From: Sthenelais limicola
Lineage: Eukaryota > Annelida > Polychaeta > Phyllodocida > Sigalionidae
Assembly (NCBI GenBank): GCA_942159475.1
Contig: OW804098.1
Location: 113,835,916 to 113,899,915, forward strand
Length of the DNA: 64,000 nt
Direction: 5' to 3'
Part shown: positions 42,041-55,500 of the stretch, piece after piece
Layout of the letters: the number at the start of each line of letters is the position of its first letter
How positions within the stretch are numbered: position 1 is the stretch's first letter
Notes under the pieces: model-generated
Told to the model about the DNA's origin: nothing
What the model saw: the letters and a program-made list of their open reading frames with translations, nothing else
The model's database searches: none
Position numbers and translations under genes: made by a program

Positions 42041-44192
42041 TTTAACGCATTTCATGCACCAACAATCCTTAAAGAAGTGTGCCAAAAGCTGACAACAGCT
42101 CTGGGTGTATCATGTGCCTATTAAGCACTGTGCCAAGTACAGATTCAAACACGATTCTGTAGGCAGCCTATTATCATTTGGAATGCTACTTCAATCTGCA
42201 ATCAATTAAAAAAAGTGCACTTCGCAGCATGGGAATTATTATCATATACCGAATAAACTCATGCACCAACGTAATTAGAAATTATAGGTAGACTTGTGTA
42301 GTGATCTCGCAGGTTCGTATCCCTTAACCTTACCGATGTATAAAACAAATGGAACAAAAGGCAGTCACTACCTGTTCGCAAAGGGTTTTATTCTCGTGAG
42401 GAATTGCAAGCTGAGCGTCAGTTTACACAATCCTGCCTAAGTCTGAGGATCTCGGGCCTCCTAGCCAGCTAGGTGACTCATGACCACATGTGTCTTAGGC
42501 AACATGCAGGTTTAAGTAAACATGGCACAAGCCAATATAAGAGTAACAAGATACTAGTTACAAGAACAAGAACATTCATAACCATTAGCAAAATAAGGTT
42601 AACCCAGGTTGCCGTTACTCTGGCAACAACAGCTGGACTGCTGTTATATGTAAATTGCAACAGGTAAAAGTTAATACATAGACTAAAAAGTCACTGCGGA
42701 CCAGTACTGCCCACTGGGGTAGATCGGCTGAACTAACCCACAGCAGACAGCACCTAGAGATAAACACTAGTAAAACCCAATATCACCACACTTGTATGAA
42801 TACCATAGTGGCCCGTTCATAAGCCTGGGCTTGTATTTGTTACAACCCCCTTCTCCCCCAGGCTTGCAATTGAGATTTTATTTAAATTTTAGAGGATTCT
42901 ATTTTTTCATGAAGCCCAGACTCATTCTCTGTATTCAAAAGCGCCATTACCACGGGCAAAAAAAACTAAAATACTTTCATGTTTATAAAAGCCTTACCTT
43001 GACCAAAGCATTACAATTGTGTTTTAAAAGGGTTTAAAGCTGTGAAATGGATACAAATTGATTTGAAAACGTGAGCGATTTTCTTGCAGCAGCCAACTGA
43101 CAACAAAATGGTCGGTGTTGCCTAGATCTGTGTGTGTGAGTGTCAACTCAGGAAGAGCAGTAAACATTATCAATCAAATGAAATTATAAACTAAAATCCT
43201 TTCATGTTCATCAAAGCCTAGACTACCTCTCCGACGTCACAATACTGTGTTGGAAGAAATATTCCCTCCAGTTAAAGGTATACAGGACAGTTCAGGGGAA
43301 AGAAACTCCCAGTCCAATTGCCATTAAACTTTCAGGGATTGTTCCTTACTACAGAGGAAACAAATAAATGAAAAAAAAAGTCATGTTACCCGTTGGTTCT
43401 TTTGGTAGAGTCACATGAAAAAAACGGTGTATTACTATGGTAACCTATGAGAAAATGTGTTTTTTTTCACGTTTTATGGAATAATAACCAAATAAATTTA
43501 GATTTGCTATACTTTTATTTGAGGTCATTTCCCACAAATTAACAAAACAAAAATCATATCTTACCACGATCAAAAAAAGTTAGAGACCTCTAAAGTTGAC
43601 CATGTAGTCCACTTTTCATTGCTGGTCGGGCTGATGCCATTCATTTCACACTAATACTCGTCATTGCACAGTCTTTTTACTCATTTACATGGAGTGTCAT
43701 CTTCAGCTAAAGGGATTTTTGCATCAATGTGACCATGGTTATACTTCCCACAGTGAAAAATCTTCATTTGTCATGGCAATAAGAGGACCTGTGCCAAAAT
43801 GATGGAAATTAATTTTGAAAAAGACAATAAGCACTAGAGGGGACAACCACCCTACCATTGTACATATGGTGACCACTGGTCATTATCACACAACCAGGCA
43901 CCACCTAGGGGCTTGGGCTCAGACAGTCCTGTATACCTTTAACTTACATGTTATTCATCGTCTCGGTAATCCACAAACAATTGGCCACAGCTTAGAAAAT
44001 GTACTTGAGTGATCATGCAAAAACGTCAGGACATTACACGCGGGTGTAGCAATTTGAGTTAGTGATGACGTCCTCAATGACGCAACATTGGCGGATGTAA
44101 ACAGAGGGTGATGTCGGAGGGGCCACTTAGCCGCCAAGGGAGTCGACAGTAACACTAATTTTGTTGCTGTTCACTGTGTTTTTTAAGGTTAA
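42041..44192. other. Non-coding, nothing recognised
   Basis: No supported gene. The last 150 bases are richer in CpG and contain TGACGTC and TGACGCAA (CRE-like) near 44066 and 44078, possibly a promoter for the small frame at 44193. Confidence 0.3.
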
Positions 44193-44366
44193 ATGTCGGA
44201 AGAAATTATGGCGGAGTCTAGTGTGAAGTGGGGATATTATGAGTGCTTGCTGTTTGGAGGACCCATTCTTATGGTGACTTCACTTATTATCGCTCACCGC
44301 AGCAGTTTTCTCTCGATGAGTCTTCAAAATGCATGTGTCATCATATATACAACAGCAGAATATTGA
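44193..44366 (+). CDS. Small ORF or possible first coding exon, unrecognised
   Basis: 57 codons from ATG 44193 (a second ATG six codons in) with a hydrophobic stretch (LLFGGPILMVTSLIIA). The upstream DNA is CpG-rich with CRE-like sites. From about 44262 the DNA resembles a repeat also seen at 57.56-57.67 kb (CTTATGGTGACTTCAC), so only the first 23 or so codons could be genuine exon. No family recognised; it may be nothing. Confidence 0.2.
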   Translation: MSEEIMAESSVKWGYYECLLFGGPILMVTSLIIAHRSSFLSMSLQNACVIIYTTAEY

Positions 44367-44427
44367 TAGATCCTGATGTACAAGTCACATATGAGTGAAT
44401 TGTGGCTGGAGGTTTGGTTAGACCTGC

Positions 44428-44510
44428 GGGTGAAATCTCCAGGAAATATACAATTCACCTTCACCAATCCTCTCAAACAACTTAATTTCAGACCAAAATA
44501 AAGTTCAAAA
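44428..44510. repeat. MITE family C, left-end fragment
   Basis: GGGTGAAATCTCCAGGAAAT and TTCACCTTCACCAATCCTCT match the C left end; the rest is missing. Confidence 0.55.
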
Positions 44511-45232
44511 TACACATTTTAATTTTCCTATCTGCTTTTTCTTGCACCACCTCTGGAAACAATTTTTAATTCCTACCCGTGATACACAGGGGACTTCTAG
44601 TTTACATCTGGGGCTTGCTTTACTTTTAATCTCACATATTTAGTTATTGATGTCATTCCCTTTTGATTGGCGAAATAATTAGAGAGGCAAAGATTGAATT
44701 AAGTGAGAAAAGTGAGTTAAATGGGATCCTGGTATATATATAGGTTCTCCAGTATGGGTGACAATACTAAGCTTGTGTTTATTTTCGGCGAAAATGTTTT
44801 TCGCATGGACCATGACACAAGGTTAGAAGGGATAAATATGGTAAGATCATTCTAAATCCCGTTGACATTATGTTTGGTATCAATGAAAACAACCCAAATA
44901 TTAAAATTATAAACTGGATGTCAAACCAAAGCCGTACATATATAGGTGTTAAGGTATGAATGCGCAAACTTTTTTATAAAGGAAAATTCTCCTTATTATC
45001 ACGGTTACATGAATTGAAATATAGGAGTGAGATACAGATTAAAAGGGTAGAAAGGCTTCATTGCCTTGGAGAAGGGTCGAAAAACAGATCAAAGAAACCA
45101 CGGGTCAAACGCCTGTTTAAGGAAAGAAAAAACAAAAACAATAAAAGTGATAGCGATTACATTTCTTCTCTCGAATGGAATTGAGCTGAAAAGCGTTTTG
45201 CCAGGTACTTTTCTGAAACCTAATATGCATAT
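44511..45232. other. Non-coding, nothing recognised
   Basis: The short frames here have no recognisable content. Confidence 0.35.
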
Positions 45233-45467
45233 GGGTCAGATTTTCAGAAAATGTACAATTCACCTTCACCAATCCTCTCAAATAACCCAAATTTAAGACA
45301 GAAATGAGCTTCAAAATGCAGTTTAACATAATAGAACTGATACTATAAATCAATGCGATACCAAATATACTCAGATATACCGAATATTTATCATCTTTTA
45401 GCAGAATTTAGTAGAATTTACTAAATATGTAGAGCTGCCAATTGTATGTTTTCTGAAAATCTGACAC
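45233..45467. repeat. MITE family C, full-length copy (235 bp)
   Basis: GGGTCAGATTTTCAGAAAAT ... GTTTTCTGAAAATCTGACAC, flanked by ATAT on both sides, which may be a 4-bp duplication or part of the element. Confidence 0.85.
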
Positions 45468-46381
45468 ATATCCTCTTCGACTACTGGTTGTTTCTACATT
45501 GATCAAACGATAAGTGCTACCGCGAGGTGCTAATCTTCTTATTCATGCAGCTGATGTTTCTGGTTCCCTTTATACACATGTTGCCTTTACCATAGATTGT
45601 GTTAGAAGTGTATGAGCCTAGAGCGCAGGTTAATATGAATAAAAGGATTTTAAAAACAAAAAAAATCAACAAACAAGTAGGTACAGGTTTGGGCTCAGGA
45701 AAAGAAGAGGTAGAGTCTGCCTCTGAGCCTCATCCCTTAAATATTCTCCGGGCTAATCATTTATTCAGAATCACATGTAACATCGTTTTGATTGGATGCA
45801 TAGTAATTAACAAATAAGCAATAATTACAACAAGATGATAACAATGGCTGACCAATGATTAGGTCAGATACAAATAAACATTACCCACAGTACATTGTCC
45901 CCTAACCCCCTCGTCCTTGCTCTCTCACTGGAATTTCATTCGATTCAAGTATTCTTTGCCCAGCTGTTTATTCCATTCCTGTGACCCCTCCACTGTTTAG
46001 ATTAGACCACCAAGGTTAACCAAGCTTTCGTGAAGGCTAATCAATCTTGATATCTGGTTGATAACTTATGGCAATTGATAAGAGATCTCCTGTGGGTTAT
46101 CCTCAAATTGTCCCAGCTTGTGAGAATTAAATAGGAATATGCAATTTCAGTGTAATTATATGAATGCAAATATGCTATAATTTTAGAAAGTAAACATCTC
46201 TATATGGACTTAAATTTACCTTCCACCACCTCTTGAAATATTTGTTTAGAAGATGCATTACAAGGCACCAAGTAAAACACTCTCATGGTGAGCAGGCTTG
46301 AAATTGTTATTAACTAGCTGAATGAAAATATTGAACAATATTGAAAATTATTCCACTATTATATCAACAAACCTCCCATAA
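45468..46381. other. Non-coding; downstream side of the P450 gene
   Basis: Nothing recognised; it should contain the P450 3' UTR next to 46382. Confidence 0.35.
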
Positions 46382-46595
46382 CTAATAATCCCGTTTCAGT
46401 ACTTTGATATTGAATGGTTTAGGAGCAACATCTGATCCGTCGTGATAGGTACGTGGGTCATGACTGGGTCTCTTGTCATCAGACTCCGGCACTAACTGGA
46501 AATGTTGCAGCAGTCTGGTCAAGAGAAGAAACATCCTGTTCTTGGCCAATACTTCACCCATGCACGATCTACGTCCAGCTCCAAATGCAAGTAGT
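46382..46595 (-). CDS. P450 exon 8: heme-binding loop and C-terminus
   Basis: FGAGRRSCMGE (FxxGxRxCxG) followed by the L-helix; stop TAG at 46382-46384. Acceptor TTTCTTACAG. Confidence 0.94.
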
Positions 46596-49500
46596 CTGTA
46601 AGAAATAATGTCTCCATGAGCTTATGACTATGGATAAGTGTTTTTTTTAATTTTTTAATTCAGGATGTTTATATAATTTGTAGGATGTTCATTGGAAGAG
46701 CTGGCATGCTGGATATGACCAACCATTGTTTCTAAATAAGTTCAGTCATGTTACAAGTAGTCACATACAAAACTATAGTTATTGTGGGTGCCATAGGGGA
46801 TTTGGATAGCCGCCATTTTGAATCTTGATTCGTATTGAGTTCAATTATCCCTCTGACGGTTAGCTAATGGTATAGTGTAAAATCTATAGAAAACATGCAA
46901 TGTTCAGTATGGACTATTTATCAATGCTCTAATATTCATGTGTTATACATGTTTCCATAAAATAAGTCCCTATATTTCCGATCATGCATTTGGTTTTCAT
47001 AGATCATTTATACAAGCTCTGATATTGGTGAAAACTTTCTTGCAATTTTCAATAAAAAGTTTGCCAAATATTTGTATGTCAGATTTCATCAGAATCCATC
47101 CCATGATGTACTGGAATAGACATTTGCAGTGGCACATGCAAATCCCCTATTTGTTACTTGACATGGATTCACTGGTTCTTATTTAATGTAGAATGGCTAT
47201 GGTTTTCTGCACACTGCTGTGTGTTGTGTTGTATATAAGGCCCAGTGTGGGCCGAGTAAGTTTGTCACTCCCTGTTGACCATTCCTTGGATGATGATGTG
47301 AACCTGTGTGAAGAATAAAGCCTTGCTGAAACCATATTCTGCTTTTCTGATGTCTGACTAGATCGAGTGCGGGCCGAGCTGTCTGAACCCAAGGTCACAA
47401 GCACCTTTGCCATTTAAGTTACTTATATCGCCAAGTCCCTCTTCTGCGTTAGCTGCCGCACTACCCCTGATAGCTGACCATTGGAATGGACTATGTAATT
47501 GAACTTAGAACAACTTTGGGATGAACCGGCCCCTAGCAACCAAACATCTTCCCTTCTTCCTCCTAGCGGTCAAATAACAAATGACATTAATTCCCACTCC
47601 AACATTACATTTGACAGCTAGTTGGTTTCACGTCCTATGCATGATGATGGGGATCAGTGAATAAGGAAGGATGAGTTGGGCATATTTTGGTAACTGTTGG
47701 GTTTGGTTCCTGTTGGTCAATATGTTGGTATAGTTTGGCAAGTAATCAATCACGTGATTATAGATTTGTCAATGGGGCAATCATATTGAATTTGAGAAAT
47801 GCAAACAATTATGATTAGACCCTATAGCCTGATTCAATTCCTTACCCTGCACCACACTGCCCATCCACACACTCTCATCTAAAACATGAACACCTTAAGA
47901 AAATCACAAAAACTCATTCATAAGCATCATGAGGCCCTTGTGTGTTAATAGGTGAAATGAATATTATGAATCGCCTGTTGGAGGGTTCAAATGGCCAGTT
48001 GGGTGGGAGGTTTCGAGGTTTAATGTTACCTTTTCTTGTGTGGATGATCAGCAGCGACTACCTTGCCGTCCTCGATAAACCTCTCCGGTCTAAATTGCCA
48101 AGGTTCCTGCCAGTATTCTGGATCGTGGTGTAGCTTCCAGAGATTGAAATGCACCTAATTCATGGTGCAACATAGGGAGGAAATATATAGCAAAGGCACA
48201 CATCTTCATTCATGGAAATACAGAAATAGGAAGAAGCCTCCTACATTTGTAAAGTATTAAATATCATTGTATTTCTCTGAAGGAAAATATTCTGTTCTTT
48301 ATTTTACATGCATTGCTCTAAAAACAATGTATGTAGAGTGAGTTATGCATAAAGCGTATTTCACTAGTGACTTATGTTTGGTTGTCATGCAAACCAATAT
48401 TTTTTAATAAGATTTATGACTTGATTCCTGTTCTATATTCATGATTGAAAGCATAATAATTAATTTGTTAACTTACTTTTTTGTTTCAGTTGCTTAGAAT
48501 ATTGCAACTTGTGCAATCTCCTTCAACCTGCTCGTAAGATAAGCTGTATCTATTTATTTTTTAGGCTTATTTTTTTCAATTCTCAATATACATGACCATC
48601 ATTACATTTGACATATGAGATATAATCATACATGAGTACTTACATTAGTGCCTTTGGGGATATCGTAACCCTGGAGCTGTGTATCCGCCATTGTTGCATG
48701 GGCAATGTTCAGAGGAATCAGAGACTGGTAGCGTAATGTTTCATAGATTGTAGCTTCAGTATAAGGCATGGCCTGCTTGTCTTGCAATGTGGGAAGTCTG
48801 GCACCAATAACTTCTTTGATTTCTTTGGCGATCTTCTCTTGAATCTCTGGCAAGTTCACCAAACAGGCGACCATTGCGTAAAGGGTAAGTGTGGAGGTCA
48901 TGGTTCCTAAGGGTCAGCAAATAAAGTCAAATATTATGGGTCAGATTTTCAGAAAATGTACAATTGGGAGCTGTACACATTTATTAAATTCTGCTAAATT
49001 AGGCTGGAAGATGCTGAATACCGGGTATATCTGAGTATATTTGTGATGTGTTTTAGGAAAATGAGTCATAAGTCGCGAAAAATAGATTTTGAGATACCTT
49101 TATATTTGAAAAGATGAGATCAAGCTGATTCCAATGATAGTAAACAGTCTAATAATCTAATAAGTATTTCTAGATTTTAAGTTTGATATTTTCATTTTTG
49201 GAAAAAAAAATTCCAATATTTTTTGGGGTCAATAAACAGTAAAGTAACTAAATGTAGTCCATATGTGGATCTTTAAAACGAAAGGATACATTACATAGAT
49301 TGTCCTAAGATTTGATACATCGATTGACAAAGCCATAAGTGATAAACTCTCCAAAAAGTAGAACATTCCAATAATGTGATCTTATGAAAAAAACACTTTG
49401 AAAAATATCAATTTTGCGACTTATGACTCATTTTCCTGAAACACATCACATTTGGTGTCACGTTGATTTAAAGTATCTGTTTTGCTATGTTAAACTGCAT

Positions 49501-52500
49501 TTTGAAGCTCATTTCTGTCTTAAATGTGGGTTATTTGGGAGGATTGGTGAAGGTGAATTGTACATTTTCTGAAAATCTGACACATATAACTTGACCAAAT
49601 ATTATTACTTGACATGAACTTCATGATGGATCACCAGACAAATATTTGAGCTGGATACACCAAAGGCAAGTCCAATATTATTTGTGATGTGTTTACAAAA
49701 AAATAGGTCATAAGTCACAAAAAGTGGATTTGAGGATATCATCATTTTTCAAAAGATTAGATCAAGGGGATTCTAATGATGATAAACTTAAGTACAATTA
49801 ATAGGTACTTCTATATTTGTTATATTCATGAAAGAAATATTACTAATTATTGATTGTCAATCACTAAAGTATAGTAATTATTATTATTATTATAAGATTT
49901 TATTTCCAATTCACAATTACATACATATTAAGTCAAACGAAGAATAGAAGAGGAATATTTTCTGTGCTAGTCACAGCTCTTCCGAATATTCTGTTGGTTG
50001 TTTTGAAACAAATAAAGAAGTTCTAAGAAAAGACAGTTGACTAGTGGACTATGCGTAACAAGACATTAATAATAAGATAAGGCGTACAAAAGTGTACGTA
50101 TATTTACATGGGCGGGTGTGCAAGCACTCTATCCGACCGTTGTCAGAATCTTCAATAACTTAATTATCATAATAGTAATACTGTTTTGGAGCTTTAGCTA
50201 TAGTGGCTAGTGAGATTTCCCGTAACTGTCCGTTACTGTCGGCGATATTAAGACAATATGTTAACAGTAACAGCAGTTGCGGTATTGCAGACATGTTCCC
50301 CAGTCATGAGGATAAAAATGTATGATTAACGTAAATGTATGAATAACCTCACATATGCATGATATACTTATTCTCTCGATATAATCTTTTCAAATATGAT
50401 GATATCTCAAAATCCATTTTTTGTGAGTAATGACTATACACATATTATACGGGTCAGATTTTCAGAAAATGTACAATTGGCAGCTGTACACATTAAGGAA
50501 ATTGTCCTAAATTAGGCCAAAAAATGAGGAATATGGGGTACATCTGAGTATATTTGGTATGGCATTGATTTAAAGTATCAGTTCTGTTATGTTAAACAGC
50601 ATTTTGAAGCGAACTTCAATCTTAAAAGTGGATTATTCGAGAGGATTGGTGAAGGCGAATTATACATTTTCTGGAAATCTGACCCATATATACCATTTTC
50701 CTGATAAACATCACATATATATATATATATCCTTAGATTGAACATACCAGCAATAGTCATATCAAGTACAAGTACAAAAATGTCTTCATCTGTGAGCCGC
50801 TCTTGTTCTGGCCTGGATGAGTTGGTGGATTGATACTTGAATAGCACATCTATGAAACAGTTCTCCTCACTCCCACGTTTCTACAAGTGAACAATTCAGG
50901 TACACAATGTAAGGACTATCAACTTTCAGCTAAGATAAATGGTAAACAAATGCACCACATTAGAGTGATAATTGAAGTCATTTAGATTGAATTGGAGTGA
51001 TTACTTAACATGGTGCAGGGTAAAGTCACAATTGATGATGCATACATTTACACTCCAAGTGTCTCTGATGCTATTAATGGGTCAGATTTTACTATTGGGT
51101 CACATTTTTATTGAGAACTGCAAGAAAGATTTCACCAATATCACAGCATGTGTAGATTATATGGGTCAGATTTCGAGAAAATGTAAAATTCACTTCCACC
51201 AATCCTCTCAAATAACCCAAATTTCAGACGAGAATAAAGTCCAAAATACAGTTCAACCTAATCAAACAGATTGCTAGAATCAATGCAATGTCAAATATAG
51301 TCAAATTTACCATGAACTGTATTTTTGTCTGAAATTTGGTTAATATTTGAGAAGATTGGTGAAGGTGAACTGTGCATTTTCTGGCGACTTCAGTCCAAAC
51401 CACTCACCCTTGAATCTTCTATAGCACGTCCAACCACACTATGTGCCAACTGCCTGCCCTTCACTACTTTTTTGTGCATTTGTCTGCAGGGGAAGAAGCG
51501 AGTGATGGGAACAAGATCTAGCAACAATCCAGAAGCAGTAAACCTTGTAACTTCAACAAAATACTTCAGAAAAATTAACAGATCTGCAATGTATTGATCT
51601 TCCATCTTCCTTGCATAAATCTGGAAAATAAAAAGTATTTGATGTTTCTTTTGGTTAGTACATCTGTTCCTGGAGGTATTTTTGTCATTCTAGGAAATTA
51701 AAGGTAATAAACTCATGGAAAAAAATAATAAGAAAAAGACAAAAAAAAATAATAAACAATTTAAAACAAATTGAAGACAATTTTAAAAAAATTAAAAAAT
51801 AAAACAAAAATAAAACAGAATAAACTCATGAATTTATCTATTGAATATTGTCTCCAACACTAGGTTAAAGAGTTCAATAGGGTATTTTTTGTTTTAACCA
51901 AATTCAATTTCTTATCTTGCAATTTCTTTAATATTCAGCTATACACCAATGTGAATATGATTGGTTGTATAGTGACTTCCACTTAAAGGACATTCTCCTC
52001 AAGACTAAAGTCCATGACAAGTTATGTCAGTTGATATAATATTCTCCATATAACTGTTTAACCACATAACAAAATATAGTACTCATGGTGTATTTTTTTC
52101 AGGATATATTATTCTTGATCTGAGCAGAAGAACAAGGCGAATGTAAATCTCAGTTTAGAATCGCTCAATGAAGTTTGGGATTTGTTGTCAATTTGAATAA
52201 AATGCTTATTTGAAGGTTTTACAGTTCAAACTGGGTTTTTGCTGTGCTGTCTACAAGTCTGGATTAATCACATGGAGCACAATTTTTTTTTTTTTTTTTT
52301 AGAAACGTGTATTAATCAATACACAAAATAATATGACAATATAGAATCTATTCTTGCAGAGTTCAGTGACATGTGTATAATTGGTAGGAAAAGAAAGAAA
52401 TTAATTGAAATTACATATTCTAAGTCGAGAGAACACCAAAACTATAACCTAAGTGATTTGTTATTAGGTGATTTTTATTCAGATGTTAGATATAAATTTT

Positions 52501-55500
52501 GAGTTGTGATTCCAACGTTTCGGATTCGTGGTGATCCTTTTTCAGGGAACGGTTGACTTGGTATTTCATTGGGGGTATATAAAAAATGTGCAGCTTGGGT
52601 AACCCTGGTTACTTGTCAACAACGTGAATGCAGCGATTTCATTGGCTAGAGGTGTTTTTCGGGGATAGCGGCGTTAATAATGAGGCTAGAGTTGTGTAAT
52701 AAGTTTTATTAAGTGTAACCTGGATTAAGGGTAATCTTAAGTGTTCTTCTGTACAGAGTCGGTCTTGGGAACACATTGAAATGTAAATATAAATTTTATT
52801 TTTACATAATTTGCAATTGAAATGTATACTCTACCAGTGAGGAGAGAATTGCAGTTATACAACGATGAACAATGGGTTTGATGTCAAAAGGTTGCCCGGA
52901 CTCAGCAAGGGTGTTCAGTTCGTCCAACATATCTGTGGTCACCTCATTGCATTTCTCCTCTAATACCATCAGCTGAGTGCCGTAAGACTGAAAGAGAAAC
53001 GAGTTCAAAGCAAAGTGAAGTTTCTTTTTCATTTTGAAGATGAAATTTCTCAAAGGATTCGTTTGGGGATTTTAATTTCAGATAGTGTCATAATTACATG
53101 GCCAGAATTTCAAGAGTGTATGTTAAATATATCTATGGTTGTCTGACATTTTCCAAGGCGTATATTAAACTACTAGGGATTGAACATTAAAAAATATAAA
53201 GAACATTCCTGCCATGCATATACAAATATAGAAGTTATTGTTGGATGTAACTGGACTAACTGGCGAAATGGCATAATTCATTATGCACTGCATAACGCAA
53301 AAGCTAGAGAACACGCCTCCCGTCCATCGGGGCTACAAACTTTTAGAGAACATTGGACAGGATCCAAAAAAAACTAGTTAGATAAGTTAGACCCTTAGGA
53401 CGAGATTTCACCCAGAAATTTTACCTCTTACTGGTATAATTACTGCATAACAGACCTCTCGCGTTCACGCTTTACCTGCATAAGGACGTCCAAATCAGAC
53501 ATTGGTGGCTTCACTATTGTGGCATGGTTTCTGACCCTCCCACCAGGTAGCACCACCGTATGATGTGTAAAACATCGCCGCGTCGGCGATCATTTTGCAC
53601 ACTAAAAACTAACACTAAAATTAAACGATTTTGGAGGAGGGTGGGCGGGATGGTGGGCAATGTACAAAAACAATCTGTATTTTCAAAATTAAATAGCCCA
53701 AGACTTCCCCTCAAAGTGTGATGATAGGCCTCTACTGGTGCCATCATACTCTCTAGATATTTATAAAAATGGCAGTCAACTTAATTTCATCTTTCTGAAT
53801 ATGGTCTCAAAGCCGGTAACAAGCAAAAGCCCATGTTGTAGCATGGTGAGGCGTGGACTAACCTTGCAACTGTAGTGTTCACAGATATCAATAGGATATC
53901 ATATTATATGTAGTGGATGTACCCCAACACATATTTTACAGTTGATGTTTTAACTTTTGAGGAAAAGAGTTTGCAATATGTCTGGGTGGACATTTACAAA
54001 TAAAGTGACATAAGTATAGCTGGTGAATGTGGACAGTAGATTCTCTTGGAATGATGTAATTGCACCCGACGAGGTTGGTAAGAAGATTATTGGGCTAGAT
54101 AAAAATAAAAACAGCAGTCATGCTGATCTGCCCACTATATTTCTAAAAACATGCCTCATATTAATAACCTTACTAACCTCCCCGAAAATGACTGTGTGAT
54201 ATGGAGAAGTATAACAAATGATAATAAGGTTGAACGATGGTGCCTACATAATGGCCTCAAGCTTAATATTGGCAAAACTAGGATACAACGTATCAATGGC
54301 AACAGAAGGAGAAAAGAAAAGATTCCAAATTACAGGTTACTGAAAGACAGAATTGAGGAAACCCAGATATTTAAGTATCTAGGTTTACTTATCGACTCAG
54401 ACCTGAGGATGGACCAAATGTTGAACCATACCTCTAAGAGAGCCTATTTTGAAGTTAATAAAATCAGAAAGATATTGCCATTCGTTGGGCCTGACATTGC
54501 TATCTCGTTGTACAAAACCTTCGTATTACCAATCTTGGAGAACTGTATTGTCTGTACGGATCTGGGTCCACAAAATATACATCACAGGTTACAGAAGATC
54601 CAGAATAAAGGACTGAGGACTCTACTCAATGTAAAGGGTCACATTTCGAACTTTAATATACATATAAGGTGTGGATTACTCCCTTTGCATCTTCGCAGAG
54701 AGAGTCGAGTTTTATCCCTTATACATAGGACAGGTTCGTTTGTGGCCAGGGAATTGAATAGGATATTAGAGGCAACGATCAAAGGAAAGTTGAGATATTT
54801 CTATGGAAAAAAGAGAGTACGTCTAGGTCATATCTGTCTAGATCAAATGGTTTCTGGAATGACCTGCCTTTAAATTATAGAAATATTCTTGATTTGCCGA
54901 ATTTCAAAGAAAAAATCAAAGAAAGATTGTGGACAGAATTTAGAGAGAATGAAGAAGTATATTAGGATGCTAGTTTATTTTGTGGGCCCGGAACCCGAAC
55001 CATTGCTTTTATGTTTTAATTCATATAAAAAATGTATAAAAATAATTGTTAACTCATTGTTTTAGTATACCTCCTGGCTATTGAATGGACCAGACTCTAC
55101 AAATATTTATCTAACTCTGTTATCACCTGCGTAGAGATTAATGATATGTAGACGAACCAACAGGGGACGCCACATAGGGCCTTTACTTCTAGTTGATACT
55201 CGCTGTCACATATACAAGAGATCCAGTGGAAACGCACCTTAAGACTGAACACAAGTAAAATTTTCTAAAAAAAAACAAAATCTCCACATGACAAACTTAG
55301 AAAAGCAAGGATATAATTATTTTATACACTGTCTTAAGATTTGGTACATAAACTAATATGACTCAAGTCACTAAGCTCCACTAAATAGATAACATTCCAA
55401 CAAAGAGATGTTGTAAATAAATCACTTTGGAAAATATCAATTTTGGGACTAGACTCATTTGCCCCAAACAAATATACTAGTAGGATGCAAATTTACCTTG

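Noticed and set aside
42295..42335. CAGGTTCGTATCCC resembling a tRNA T-arm (B box)
   Set aside because: No matching A box, acceptor stem or anticodon arm upstream.
53470..53515. Possible mini-exon on the minus strand (MSDLDVLMQ before a GTAAAG donor) between P450 exons 2 and 3
   Set aside because: Exons 2 and 3 join in phase and continue the P450 fold without it; there is no clear acceptor.
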